DNA from: Peptococcaceae bacterium UBA5767
GTDB lineage: Bacteria > Bacillota > TC1 > UBA5767
Direction: 5' to 3'
Assembly (NCBI GenBank): GCA_002418765.1
Contig: DIET01000017.1
Span: forward strand, 1-64,000
DNA: 64,000 nucleotides
Shown one piece after another: positions 52,601-60,752 of this stretch; within the stretch, counting starts at the first letter, position 1, and every line of letters starts with the position of its first letter. The translations under genes were made by a program, and so were the position numbers. The notes beneath the pieces are model-generated. The model was not told the origin of the DNA. It was given only the letters and a program-made list of their open reading frames with translations, and did not search any database.

Positions 52601-53209
52601 GATGATGGAAAAATGGTCGTTGTGGGAGGGATGGTTGCAAAAATCAAACGCAGTGTTACAAAAAAGAATGAAAACATGGCGTATCTTCAGTTAGAAGATC
52701 TATACAGTTCCATGGATGTTTTGGTTTTCCCTAGGTTGTATAAGGAAATTGGGAGTTCGATTAATGAAGATCAGGTCATTATCGTTCGTGGGAGGATCAA
52801 TTTTAATGAGGATGAAAAGAAAATTTTTGCTGATGCTGTGCAATTTGATGTTATGCCGAATATGGAACCGTCTAGTATTCTTTCGAATAACTCAGAGACA
52901 TTGACTTTAAAAAAAGACAAGCATCTTCCAAAGATGACCAATCAAAAGACAATGGATATCCGAAGCATTACCATATCGCTGCCTCCTTTGCAGCAAGAGA
53001 TATTGGAGCAGAATTTGATTCTCACACAAGGGTTGCTCCATCATTGCAGAACGGGCGAAACGAAAATTCTGCTTTCTACAGGGGGAGAGGATAATATCTG
53101 TCTTAAAGAAAAAAAATACGTAACCACAGAATTATATGATAAACTTTGTACTGTGTGGGGTAAGAACAATGTTTTTTGGCAAGCCAATCTGTCGGAGGGA
53201 TTGGACTAG
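49697..53209 (+). CDS. dnaE: DNA polymerase III alpha subunit
   Basis: The replicative C-family polymerase DnaE, 1170 residues, normal length. The PHP domain is at the N-terminus (FVHLHNHTGYSLLDGASRIP). The polymerase palm has GPGRGSAAGSLVAYAL near 355 and PDIDTDF near 397, with the third Asp in the later palm. The finger and thumb region follows, then a helix-hairpin-helix region near 760-880 and an OB fold near 960-1050 (MVVVGGMVAKIKRSVTKKNE). ATG 49697 gives the usual start; four upstream codons lack support. Firmicutes have this gene alongside PolC, and the trmL-dnaE-coaD-pfkA-pyk neighbourhood is typical. Confidence 0.97.
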   Translation: MADFVHLHNHTGYSLLDGASRIPDLVKRARELNMSALAITDHGVMYGVIEFYKECKAQGIKPIIGCEVYVAKDSRFDKRPKIDEERHHLILLCKNLKGFQNLIKLVSLGHTEGFYYKPRVDLDLLRQYHEGLIATSACIAGEVPRRILEGRFDEARDAAKRYQEIFQGNYYIELQDHGIRQEKEANLQLVSLAKELSIPLICANDAHYVNKEDAESHDALLCIQTGKVVDDADRMRFEGEEFYLKSEEEMKSLFGHLPEALINTKKIADACDLELDFGKLYLPQYEVPEGHSLQSYLRVLCETGLQKRLGETTEEIQNRLDYELSVIEKMDYPGYFLIVWDMINFAREQGIYVGPGRGSAAGSLVAYALYITDINPLQYDLLFERFLNPERITMPDIDTDFCYERRGEVIEYLIRKYGEEHVAQIVTFGTLSARLAIRDIGRVLDVPLPLVDKVAKMVPAEINITLDKALEMNPELRRVVDEQESIAHLMKIARRLEGLPRHSSTHAAGLVIAPGPIDDYIPILNGQGETRMTQFTMTTVEEMGLLKMDLLGLRTLTVIGKTVQNIKKTKGIHVDLEEVDLHDELTYQLLSRGETTCIFQLESSGMQAILKNLKPEVFEDIVALVALYRPGPLGSGMVDDFINGKHGKIVVSYLHPLLEPILRDTYGVILYQEQVMRIASDLAGFSLGEADLLRRAMGKKKKKIIEEQKNHFVTGAEKRGVGKRIAEQIYERMAHFAGYGFNKSHSAAYALISFRTAYLKAHYPKEFMSAILTSVMQNTDKVTLYIEECKKMGLDILPPDINESFADFTPVSKGIRFGLAAVKNVGRGAIDNIVMARAEAPFTDLDDFCTKMDLHQVNKRIVESLVMCGAFDGFSLHRSQLIQMIPRAFELAYKRKEDLDSGQVSLFDSPGVATEEHSDVPSIEEYPVKDLLEMEKNMLGFYISGHPMDPYRSLWENHIKSLASIEESDDGKMVVVGGMVAKIKRSVTKKNENMAYLQLEDLYSSMDVLVFPRLYKEIGSSINEDQVIIVRGRINFNEDEKKIFADAVQFDVMPNMEPSSILSNNSETLTLKKDKHLPKMTNQKTMDIRSITISLPPLQQEILEQNLILTQGLLHHCRTGETKILLSTGGEDNICLKEKKYVTTELYDKLCTVWGKNNVFWQANLSEGLD

Positions 53210-53318
53210 ATTTTATTCCCCCCATAAGTGAAAGTGAGTTAAAGAAGTCATGCATGCCATAAATTTCAATAAATTCATCACTATCTAGATCAAGATGATG
53301 GTGCAAGGAGAAAGTAGG

Positions 53319-53807
53319 ATGATCAAGATGCGAACTGGGATTTATCCAGGCTCGTTTGATCCTTTGACCAATGGTCATCTGGATATTATCGAGCGTTCCG
53401 TACATATTTTTGACCGGGTGATTTTGGCTGTAGCCAATGACAACAACAAGCAATCTTTGTTCAGTGTAGAAGAAAGAATGGCTATGATCGAACAGGCAGT
53501 AGCAGCATACGATGGTGTAGAGGTTGAGGCTTTTGATGGTCTATTGATGCATTATGCTAAGGAAAAAGGAGCTGTGGCAGTAATTCGTGGTTTAAGAGCG
53601 GTGTCTGATTTTGAATATGAATTTCAGATGTCGTTGATGAATCGTAAACTTGAACCAGAAATTGAGACCGTATTTCTGATGACTTCTGCGCAGAATGCAT
53701 TTATTAGTTCAAGCATGATCAAGCAAGTTGTTTCTTTGCAAGGCGATATTCATGGATTGGTTCCGGAACGAGTAGAACTTGCCTTGTTGGAAAAGTTTAA
53801 GAAATGA
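53319..53807 (+). CDS. coaD: Phosphopantetheine adenylyltransferase
   Basis: CoaD joins ATP to 4'-phosphopantetheine in coenzyme A synthesis. The 162-residue length is normal. The nucleotide site is GIYPGSFDPLTNGHLDII with the T/H-x-G-H motif, and VIRGLRAVSDFEYE and ISSSMIKQV are the other conserved segments. I start at ATG 53319, eight bases after GGAG; ATG 53328 is also possible and would give the classic M-R-x-(G/A)-(I/V)-Y-P-G-S-F-D start. The gene lies 110 bp after dnaE and 8 bp before mtrB. Confidence 0.96.
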   Translation: MIKMRTGIYPGSFDPLTNGHLDIIERSVHIFDRVILAVANDNNKQSLFSVEERMAMIEQAVAAYDGVEVEAFDGLLMHYAKEKGAVAVIRGLRAVSDFEYEFQMSLMNRKLEPEIETVFLMTSAQNAFISSSMIKQVVSLQGDIHGLVPERVELALLEKFKK

Positions 53808-53815
53808 GGGATGAT

Positions 53816-54043
53816 ATGGATAATGTCAGGTTTGATCTCGATTATGTGGTCGTGAAAGCACTTGAAAACGGAGTTACCATTATGGGTCTTACCAGAGGAA
53901 AGGATACCAAGAGCCATCATTCGGAAAAAATTGATAAAGGAGAGGTGCTGATCGCTCAGTTTACTGAGATCACTTCTGCCATAAAGATCCGTGGAAAAGC
54001 AAAAATTTATACCAAGCATGGTGTGATTGATATTGAAGACTAG
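53816..54043 (+). CDS. mtrB: TRAP, trp RNA-binding attenuation protein
   Basis: TRAP forms an 11-subunit ring that binds tryptophan and then wraps (G/U)AG repeats in trp leader RNA, ending transcription. The 75-residue protein matches B. subtilis MtrB in length and in key residues: ENGVTIMGLTRGKDTKSHHS then EKIDKGEVLIAQFTE and TSAIKIRGKAKIY. The RNA-binding Lys41, Lys57 and Arg59 correspond to Lys37, Lys56 and Arg58 of B. subtilis. ATG 53816 follows GAGGG; ATG 53804, which overlaps coaD, lacks a ribosome site. It sits between coaD and pfkA, far from any trp gene in this window and without mtrA (folE) beside it. Confidence 0.92.
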   Translation: MDNVRFDLDYVVVKALENGVTIMGLTRGKDTKSHHSEKIDKGEVLIAQFTEITSAIKIRGKAKIYTKHGVIDIED

Positions 54044-54055
54044 GTTCAGGGGGAT

Positions 54056-54235
54056 ATGATGTGGAAAGTAGTTTTCGTCGTAAATTCTGAAAAAAAGGCT
54101 GAGAAAATAAAGGAAGAATTGGAAAAAGAATATATTTTCCCGAAAATTGTACCTTCAGGGAATTCTATTCAGGTTTTGGTAGAGGAGACTGATTTACAGG
54201 ATGCAGATGAAATCATCAGGGGTATCTTGTCATAA
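54056..54235 (+). CDS. Small conserved-type protein before pfkA
   Basis: A 59-residue protein: MMWKVVFVVNSEKKAEKIKE then ELEKEYIFPKIVPSG and IQVLVEETDLQDADEIIRGI. It looks like the short alpha-beta proteins often found just before pfkA or dnaE in Clostridia (hydrophobic strand, helix of K/E, strand, acidic helix), which have no known function. The start is ATG 54056 behind CAGGGGGAT; the next codon is also ATG. It lies 12 bp after mtrB and 17 bp before pfkA, so it is part of the coaD-mtrB-pfkA-pyk run. Confidence 0.7.
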   Translation: MMWKVVFVVNSEKKAEKIKEELEKEYIFPKIVPSGNSIQVLVEETDLQDADEIIRGILS

Positions 54236-54252
54236 AGTCAACGGAGGAATGT

Positions 54253-55212
54253 ATGAAAAAAATTGCTGTACTAACTTCCGGAGGCGATGCACCTGGGATG
54301 AATCCTGCTATACGAGCGGTCGTGCGGTCAGCAATATATCAAGGATTGCAGGTGATAGGCATCAAACGGGGATACCAAGGTTTGTTGCAGGAAGATTTTG
54401 TTGATTTGGATGTCGCCAGTGTTGGTGACATCGTAACGCGTGGAGGAACGATCCTACGTACTGCGCGATCGGAAGAATTTCATGAATTAAAAGTGCAACA
54501 GCATGCAGCCCATTTGCTACGACGTCACCGCATTGAAGGCTTGGTGGTCATTGGTGGAGATGGTAGTTTTCGTGGTGCCCTGTCTTTGCATGAGCAGGGC
54601 ATGCGGGTAATTGGCATTCCTGGCACAATCGACAATGATATTCACGGTACCGAGTCTACGATTGGCTTTGATACAGCAGTAAATACGGGGCTGGATGGAA
54701 TATCAAAATTAAGGGATACTGCAACGAGCCATGAACGGCTTTTTTTGGTTGAAGTCATGGGACGTCATTGTGGTGCCATTGCATTGGCTATGGGAATAGC
54801 GGGTGGAGCAGAGGCGATTCTCATACCCGAGATGGAATGGAATGAAGAAGAACTGGCTTCGTCTATCAATCGGGGCAAGGAAAGGGGTAAAATTTCAAGT
54901 ATCATAATCATAGCAGAGGGGACTGCAGATACCAAGACGTTGGGCGAACGACTAACACTTAAAACGAATTCTGATGTACGTACGGTCATTTTAGGACACT
55001 TGCAAAGAGGCGGAGCACCCACGGCGGGTGATTCTGTGTTGGCAAGTCGTATGGGGGCAAAAGCTGTAGAGTATTTATTGTCTGGGCTTTCCGGTGTTAT
55101 GACCGCACTAAGAGATGCTAACATTGTTCCCGTATCTCTTGAGTTAAGCCAGAAGATGGGGAATCATATTGACGAAAATTTATACCATTTGGCCAAAATT
55201 TTGGCTATTTAG
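54253..55212 (+). CDS. pfkA: 6-phosphofructokinase
   Basis: The ATP-dependent glycolytic enzyme that makes fructose 1,6-bisphosphate; 319 residues, normal. LTSGGDAPGMNPAIRAVVR opens the protein. IGGDGSFRGA holds the ATP and metal site with Gly-Asp-Gly (GDGS marks an ATP-dependent enzyme). GTIDNDIHGTE has the catalytic Asp, and VEVMGRHCGAIAL binds substrate. ATG 54253 follows GGAGGAATGT. pyk follows after only 8 bp, the classic pfkA-pyk glycolytic pair. Confidence 0.97.
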   Translation: MKKIAVLTSGGDAPGMNPAIRAVVRSAIYQGLQVIGIKRGYQGLLQEDFVDLDVASVGDIVTRGGTILRTARSEEFHELKVQQHAAHLLRRHRIEGLVVIGGDGSFRGALSLHEQGMRVIGIPGTIDNDIHGTESTIGFDTAVNTGLDGISKLRDTATSHERLFLVEVMGRHCGAIALAMGIAGGAEAILIPEMEWNEEELASSINRGKERGKISSIIIIAEGTADTKTLGERLTLKTNSDVRTVILGHLQRGGAPTAGDSVLASRMGAKAVEYLLSGLSGVMTALRDANIVPVSLELSQKMGNHIDENLYHLAKILAI

Positions 55213-55220
55213 GAGGTAAG

Positions 55221-56642
55221 ATGACTATACGAAGAACTAAAATCATTTGTACCATTGGTCCTGCCAGTGAAGATGAAGTGGTCTTGCGTCAGTTGATTGA
55301 GCAGGGCATGAATATTGCTAGACTGAATTTTTCCCATGGGAATCATCTGGAACATGCCAAGCGGATCAAAATGATTCGCCAAATTGCTGATGAATTGAAC
55401 AAAAATGTGGCCATTATGTTGGATACCAAAGGTCCAGAGATACGAACTGGAGAATTGAAGGAGAAAGAGGTTTTTTTGCATGAAGGGCAACAATTGATAC
55501 TTACAACAGATGTGGTGCTCGGTGATGAGCGTCGATTGTCCATCAGTTATGAGGGCTTGCCAAATGAATTGGTACCTGGCGACCAGATTCTTTTGGATGA
55601 TGGTCTGATTTCTCTTCGAGTTTTGACTGTTGAAGGCAGGGATATCATCTGTATCATTGAAAATGGTGGTGCTATTAAGAGTAGAAGAGGTGTGAATATT
55701 CCAGGAAAAAAACTGGGCCTTGCTTTTTTATCCGAAAAAGACATGAGTGATATTTTGTTTGGTATTGAGCAAGATGTCGACTTTATTGCACTCTCCTTCG
55801 TTCGAGACAAAGAGGAGGTCATGTGTGTCAGAAAGTTGCTGGAAGAGCATGATGCCAATATCCATTTGATTGCAAAAATTGAAAATGCTTTTGCTGTACA
55901 GCATATCAAAGAGATCATAAAGGTCAGTGATGGTATCATGGTAGCGCGGGGAGATTTGGGAGTAGAGATTCCCTTTGAGGAAATGCCATTGATCCAAAAA
56001 AGAATTATTCGCTATTGCTACGAACGCGCTAAACCGGTCATTACGGCTACTCAAATGTTGGACTCTATGATACGTAATCCCAGACCAACCAGAGCCGAAG
56101 TCACAGATGTGGCCAATGCTGTTTTGGATGGAACGGATTGTGTAATGCTTTCTGGTGAATCTGCGGCAGGGGATTATCCAGTTGCTTCATTGACCACCAT
56201 GATCCGCATTGTGAAAGAAGCTGAATCATTGATGACTTGGCCAAAATATGGGTTTAAGAAGAGAAAATACAAAAGTCATCACCCCATAACAGACAATATC
56301 AGTGAGGCGGCTGTAACCATTGCCACCAAACTGCATGCCTCTGCACTTATTGTGCCTACCAGATCAGGTTTTACCCCAAGAATGGTGGCCAAACATAGAC
56401 CGGTAACGCCTGTCATTGCCGTTGTATCACATCTTAAAACCAAACGCCAGATGACAATAGTGTGGGGTGTGGAAATTGTTGAAATTGTTGAGCCCACTGA
56501 TACTGATTCGATGATTATAAGAGCAACGGAAGCCACCAAGCAGGCAGGTTATATTAAGGAAGGGGATACCATCGTGATTACTGCGGGTGTTCCTGTGGGT
56601 GTAAGTGGGAAGACCAATCTTTTGAAAGTACAAATCGTTTAA
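55221..56642 (+). CDS. pyk: Pyruvate kinase
   Basis: Pyruvate kinase makes ATP and pyruvate from phosphoenolpyruvate; 473 residues. TKIICTIGPASEDEVVLRQL opens the barrel. MLDTKGPEIRTG and the metal-binding VEIPFEEMPLIQKRI and VMVARGDLG segments are present, as is the signature NPRPTRAEVTDVANAVLDGT. The C-terminal allosteric domain ends at residue 473, so the extra PEP-utiliser domain of many Bacillus enzymes is absent. ATG 55221 follows AGGAGGTAAG. A strong terminator lies 50 bp downstream and ends the coaD-to-pyk run. Confidence 0.97.
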   Translation: MTIRRTKIICTIGPASEDEVVLRQLIEQGMNIARLNFSHGNHLEHAKRIKMIRQIADELNKNVAIMLDTKGPEIRTGELKEKEVFLHEGQQLILTTDVVLGDERRLSISYEGLPNELVPGDQILLDDGLISLRVLTVEGRDIICIIENGGAIKSRRGVNIPGKKLGLAFLSEKDMSDILFGIEQDVDFIALSFVRDKEEVMCVRKLLEEHDANIHLIAKIENAFAVQHIKEIIKVSDGIMVARGDLGVEIPFEEMPLIQKRIIRYCYERAKPVITATQMLDSMIRNPRPTRAEVTDVANAVLDGTDCVMLSGESAAGDYPVASLTTMIRIVKEAESLMTWPKYGFKKRKYKSHHPITDNISEAAVTIATKLHASALIVPTRSGFTPRMVAKHRPVTPVIAVVSHLKTKRQMTIVWGVEIVEIVEPTDTDSMIIRATEATKQAGYIKEGDTIVITAGVPVGVSGKTNLLKVQIV

Positions 56643-56692
56643 AATTTACAAAAATTATCCGTTAAATATAGCGAACATGCAATTAATAAGAT

Positions 56693-56738
56693 ACCATAGC
56701 AGATGTGACAAATATTCACATTTGCTATGGTTTTTTTT
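56693..56738 (+). terminator. Rho-independent terminator after pyk
   Basis: ACCATAGCAGATGTG and CACATTTGCTATGGT form a 15-bp stem with one G-T pair, followed by eight T. It separates pyk from the BTAD-type regulator gene, whose ribosome site is only 5 bp further on, so the regulator may be made mostly by read-through. Confidence 0.9.
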
Positions 56739-56752
56739 GATTGGAGGGTTCT

Positions 56753-59700
56753 ATGGACTGTTATTTCAATGTGAATCGGTTGCCCGATGTGGCACAACGT
56801 ATCTTATCCGCTATGCATGATAAGGGAATAGTATGTTTTTATGGTTGCCATGAGATCTATCAGGAATGGATATTTCGAGAATTGGTTTTCTGGCTTAATG
56901 ATTCTTCATGGATGATTCTGGATAAAGAGAACATAAAAGAACAATGCATTACAATTCCAGATCAGTTTCAAGATACTGTATTCTTTCTGGATTTGCGTGG
57001 GACTTCATCAGAAAATCAAACCTATAATTTGAAATCGGCAATAGGGTGGGAAACACCCCCTCATATACTTATTCTTTGTGAAATGAATACCGTTTTAACG
57101 CTAGATGATGCGTATACGCTGGCTAAGCCGGCCACCTTTGATTTGGAAGATTTAAGGATATCAAAAAGTGAATTTTATGATTTTTTTGTTGCTCAGGGTA
57201 TGACATTTGCTTATGACGAAAAATGGTATGCATGGATACAGGGAGATTTAGCTATTGCAATGCAGTCCTTGAGAACCGCAAAAGAATTGGGTTATACTCA
57301 TTTGGAGCAGTCCAGAGAAAGTTTAATACACAGTTTTGATTGGATACTTCAACGGGATTTTACCATCGAGGAAAGAAAAAAAATATGTATTCTTCAATAT
57401 TTGTTGGAGTTTGATATAAAAATGCTGGATCAGCTCTGGGACTATGAAGAAAAAACGTCATCGCTGTGCTTGCGCTTATACAATATGGGTTTAACTACAT
57501 CTAAAGCTTGGAATACATACCAATGTCTTGGTTTGTTCAAAATGGTTCTGTCCAAAGATGTGTATGCTTTGCTTTCGCTATCAGAAAGACAATTATTAGA
57601 AAGAAAAATTGGGCGATATTTTTTCAGTAAAGGTATGTGGCAAGATGCGCTTCATTTGATCAATGAAACCCATGACGACAATCTTGCCAAAGAATTATTA
57701 GGCAGGATGTTATCGGAGTTTTCCATAATCAGTGACTCGAAACTGGTGATGGAAATGGTAACGATCCTTTCTGATTTGCTTATGCCGGATTCTATGGAGA
57801 TATGGTTTCTTGAGATGGTGCAAGATACGTTTACAGGAAACCGGGCTAGAAGGTGGAAAAATACGCAAAAAATGATGGCCATTTGGGATGATGTTCGCAA
57901 TCAGCAGGAAGGTTTTTATACATTCTCAGCCGTGCTTATTGCCATATCGCTATGCGAGAATGGGAAATTTCAGGAGTGCTCTGAATTCCTTTCGGGCAAG
58001 ATCATGACAGCGTCTTTTGAAATTGAAGCTCATTACTCCATATTGCAGTTTTTGTTGCAATACACTTGCTTGGTTCAGAATATGAATGCGTTCAATATAA
58101 AAGAATTCATCGCAGCCAAAGCCAGTCTTATGTGTGAAGAGCAAGGCAATTGTGCCGTGATGTTGATGAAAATGTTGTATGGACATGATCTCAATTTTAC
58201 CTTGTTTCAGATCAATGAGTATGACAGAATGTTTGAAAAGTTACTCCAACGTGAAACAGAGTGTGCTACTGAGCTTCAAAAATTGTTGAGTCAAATCCTA
58301 TATAGAAGCTATGATTTGGTAGTGAAGTATTATCCTTCAGAAATGAATGATCATGATTTACCATTGCATCAAAAAATTGAGTTGTCTACCAACAACAATG
58401 TAAAATTATGGGGCAGTTACATGTTGTCGTTGGAAAAAATGAATCTTGGGGAATATCAATTGGCACAAGGATATTCGGAGGATACGCTTTATTATTGCAA
58501 GGTGGTTGGACATCCACTGATGTATTTCAAGTCACTGCTTCTCGGTGTCAGAATTGCATCCATGAATCATCAGTATGAACGGGCAGAACGTTTATTAAAT
58601 CAAGCAAGAGATTTGGATGGTTTTTCTCAATGGCTCATTTTTTCCAGTGCCCTGTTGATGGAAGAAGCCTATTTGATGCTGATGCAAAAAAAATTTAGTG
58701 AATCCAAGAGTGTTTTGATGGAGGCAATGGGGAATTTGACCCTTCTTCAAAATAGAATGGGTCAGGTTGACGTTCTGCTTCATTTGTGTTTGATTGGTTA
58801 TTGTGAGGATAAGGTACGCAATACTGATGATATTCGTGATTATTGGTGTAAGGCTCAAAAGATTGCCCAAGAGCAAAATGGGATAGTATTTTTAGATCGA
58901 TTTCTTGAGTCTCATTTGGATTTGAAAATTTGGCTTGAGTCTGGAGAGGATTTCACAGGTAAAGAGAATCAACTTCATTGTGTCAAGAATTGTTCAGGCA
59001 TTAGGATTTGTCTGTTTAGAGAATTTTCTTTGCAACATGGAGATTTGGTTTTGGAGGAAGAAATATGGCCAACTCGGAAGGTAAAAGCGATTTTTCAATA
59101 CTTACTTATTCATCCGGAAGAGCGGATAGCCCGAAGTGAATTGGCAAAGGTATTTTGGCCAGATATTCAAGACCATACGCAGTCGCTGGCCAACCTTAGG
59201 GTGGCATTGAGTTTATTGGGAAAAACATTGGCCATCATAGGGCTGGAGGATATGCTTAAAAGAAATCGGCATAGAGCTTGGTTGGAAATTCCCGAAAATG
59301 CCTATGTTGACTATTTTGTGCTCAAGAATTCATATGAAGAAGGGAAAGCATGCTATAAACAAAAAGATTATCGAATGGCAGAGAAACACTTCCAGTCTAG
59401 CTTAAAAATTTTAGAAGAACCTTATCTGAGTACCCAAAGTAAGGATCAATGGATCAATTCGGAGAGAAAAAAAGTTGAAAAACGATTAGAACGTTGTCAG
59501 TACTATTTGTTGCGTATTGCTTTGGAGAATCAACAATTTTCTAAAGCCGTGGTATACTGTAGAAAGATGTTAGAAGAAAACCGTTATCGGGAAGATCTAT
59601 ACAGGATTTTAATCAACACTTTAAAGAAACAGGGTCGCGTGGGTGAGGCGCTGGGGGCGTACAAACAGTATAAAAAAATGTTGCAAGAGGAACTCAAGAT

Positions 59701-59758
59701 CAACCCAGCCAAGGAAATGGTGGTTATGGAATCAAGATTGAAAAATTCATTGTTGTAG
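56753..59758 (+). CDS. Large BTAD-type (SARP-like) transcriptional regulator
   Basis: A 1001-residue protein. The C-terminal ~250 residues form an OmpR-type winged helix (FREFSLQHGDLVLEEEIWPT then RKVKAIFQYLLIHPEERIAR SEL, FWPDIQDHTQSLANLRVALS) followed by a BTAD helical-repeat domain (KDYRMAEKHFQSSLKILEEP to QYKKMLQEELKINPAKEM). Residues ~300-720 are helical TPR-like repeats. The N-terminal 250 residues resemble the LuxR/MalT-type signalling ATPases in layout, but I see no P-loop, so ATP binding is doubtful. ATG 56753 follows TTGGAGGG. The target genes are unknown; the nearest are the SleB-type gene downstream (14 bp away) and itself. Confidence 0.82.
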   Translation: MDCYFNVNRLPDVAQRILSAMHDKGIVCFYGCHEIYQEWIFRELVFWLNDSSWMILDKENIKEQCITIPDQFQDTVFFLDLRGTSSENQTYNLKSAIGWETPPHILILCEMNTVLTLDDAYTLAKPATFDLEDLRISKSEFYDFFVAQGMTFAYDEKWYAWIQGDLAIAMQSLRTAKELGYTHLEQSRESLIHSFDWILQRDFTIEERKKICILQYLLEFDIKMLDQLWDYEEKTSSLCLRLYNMGLTTSKAWNTYQCLGLFKMVLSKDVYALLSLSERQLLERKIGRYFFSKGMWQDALHLINETHDDNLAKELLGRMLSEFSIISDSKLVMEMVTILSDLLMPDSMEIWFLEMVQDTFTGNRARRWKNTQKMMAIWDDVRNQQEGFYTFSAVLIAISLCENGKFQECSEFLSGKIMTASFEIEAHYSILQFLLQYTCLVQNMNAFNIKEFIAAKASLMCEEQGNCAVMLMKMLYGHDLNFTLFQINEYDRMFEKLLQRETECATELQKLLSQILYRSYDLVVKYYPSEMNDHDLPLHQKIELSTNNNVKLWGSYMLSLEKMNLGEYQLAQGYSEDTLYYCKVVGHPLMYFKSLLLGVRIASMNHQYERAERLLNQARDLDGFSQWLIFSSALLMEEAYLMLMQKKFSESKSVLMEAMGNLTLLQNRMGQVDVLLHLCLIGYCEDKVRNTDDIRDYWCKAQKIAQEQNGIVFLDRFLESHLDLKIWLESGEDFTGKENQLHCVKNCSGIRICLFREFSLQHGDLVLEEEIWPTRKVKAIFQYLLIHPEERIARSELAKVFWPDIQDHTQSLANLRVALSLLGKTLAIIGLEDMLKRNRHRAWLEIPENAYVDYFVLKNSYEEGKACYKQKDYRMAEKHFQSSLKILEEPYLSTQSKDQWINSERKKVEKRLERCQYYLLRIALENQQFSKAVVYCRKMLEENRYREDLYRILINTLKKQGRVGEALGAYKQYKKMLQEELKINPAKEMVVMESRLKNSLL

Positions 59759-59772
59759 AGAGGTGATCATCT

Positions 59773-60600
59773 ATGAGGAATAAATGGCGAATCATCGCAT
59801 TCATCATCATTTGCGTGTGGCTTTGTTTGCCGGGGACCGTATTTGCAGAAGATATCCCTGTTACGATGGATGTTAACGGTCAGGAAGTCGAAATGGACAC
59901 ATTAGGATTCATTGAAAATGGGAGAACCATGATGCCGATACGTTTTTTGACCCAGGCGTTAGGGGTTGCTGATATTGAATGGGATCCAGATCAAAACATA
60001 GCTTTGGTACACCTTGCAGAGGACATGCTACTGACATTGGTGGCTGGTGATAATAGAGCGTTGATCAATGAAGAAGAATTTCTTTTTTCCAGGGAAATCC
60101 CTGTAATCGATGGAAGGATGTTTGTTCCTATCTCAGAAATGAAAGCTTTATTGGATTTTTCTATCGCATATCATGCGCGTGATGTTCATATTTCTATCGA
60201 AAAAGAAGGATTTCTATTGAATCCAAGCATGTATGCTGAGCCAAAGGACCGAGAGGAGTGGCTCTGGTTGGCCAGAATCGTAGAAGTTGAGGCCAGGGGC
60301 TTGCCTATGGAGAATAAAATTGCTGTGGCCAATGTGGTGCTCAACAGGGTTCGCGATATGAGGTTTCCCTCTACTGTCTTTGATGTGATTTTTGATGTGG
60401 ATGTACACCAACAGTTTCCTCCTGCTCACAAAGTAGGGTTTAGTGAAATCTTGCCCAGTGATGATAGTTATCGTGGAGCCAAAGCCGCTTTGTATGGTGT
60501 AAATAATATTGACAATTGCTTGTTTTTCAATAATCGTCCGTTTGCAGGCTTGTCCGATAGGCTATACAAAGTTATGAATGGTGAGTATTTTTATTACTAA
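59773..60600 (+). CDS. Secreted SleB-type cell wall hydrolase with CuAO-N domain
   Basis: A 275-residue exported protein. A signal peptide (residues 1-26, ending VFA) is followed by a copper-amine-oxidase N-terminal-like domain (about 30-145: MDVNGQEVEMDTLGFIENGR then TMMPIRFLTQALG), used by Firmicutes as a surface-binding module. Residues ~162-275 form a Hydrolase_2/SleB domain (LARIVEVEARGLPMENKIAV then ANVVLNRV, FSEILPSDDS, CLFFNNRP), whose catalytic Glu is at 171 or 173. SleB-type enzymes cut peptidoglycan, some in spore germination. ATG 59773 follows AGAGGTGATC. The upstream regulator gene ends 14 bp before, so they are probably co-transcribed. Confidence 0.9.
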   Translation: MRNKWRIIAFIIICVWLCLPGTVFAEDIPVTMDVNGQEVEMDTLGFIENGRTMMPIRFLTQALGVADIEWDPDQNIALVHLAEDMLLTLVAGDNRALINEEEFLFSREIPVIDGRMFVPISEMKALLDFSIAYHARDVHISIEKEGFLLNPSMYAEPKDREEWLWLARIVEVEARGLPMENKIAVANVVLNRVRDMRFPSTVFDVIFDVDVHQQFPPAHKVGFSEILPSDDSYRGAKAALYGVNNIDNCLFFNNRPFAGLSDRLYKVMNGEYFYY

Positions 60601-60660
60601 CAATATAGTGGTTGCTTTTCCTGATATCATACCTTATAATTTTATTGAAGTTGCTTTAAG

Positions 60661-60741
60661 CTAGTACGAGATACTAGAAAGGATCTGTCAACAAGATGCG
60701 TCTGCATGCCTTTCTCGTGTTATCGGGGAAGGCATTTTTTT
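60661..60741 (+). promoter_or_regulatory. Transcription attenuator ahead of pyrB
   Basis: An intrinsic terminator (ATGCCTTTCTCG pairs with CGGGGAAGGCAT over 12 bp with G-T pairs, loop TGTTAT, then seven T; 60706-60741) lies 11 bp before pyrB. Upstream AGAAAGG (60676-60682) can pair with CCTTTCT (60709-60715) and would disrupt it as an antiterminator. CTAGTA/TACTAG (60661-60677) forms a third hairpin that covers part of the antiterminator. This three-way layout is classical attenuation; the signal is probably pyrimidine supply. The usual PyrR-loop consensus is not obvious. Confidence 0.7.
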
Positions 60742-60752
60742 AAGGAGGTTTT

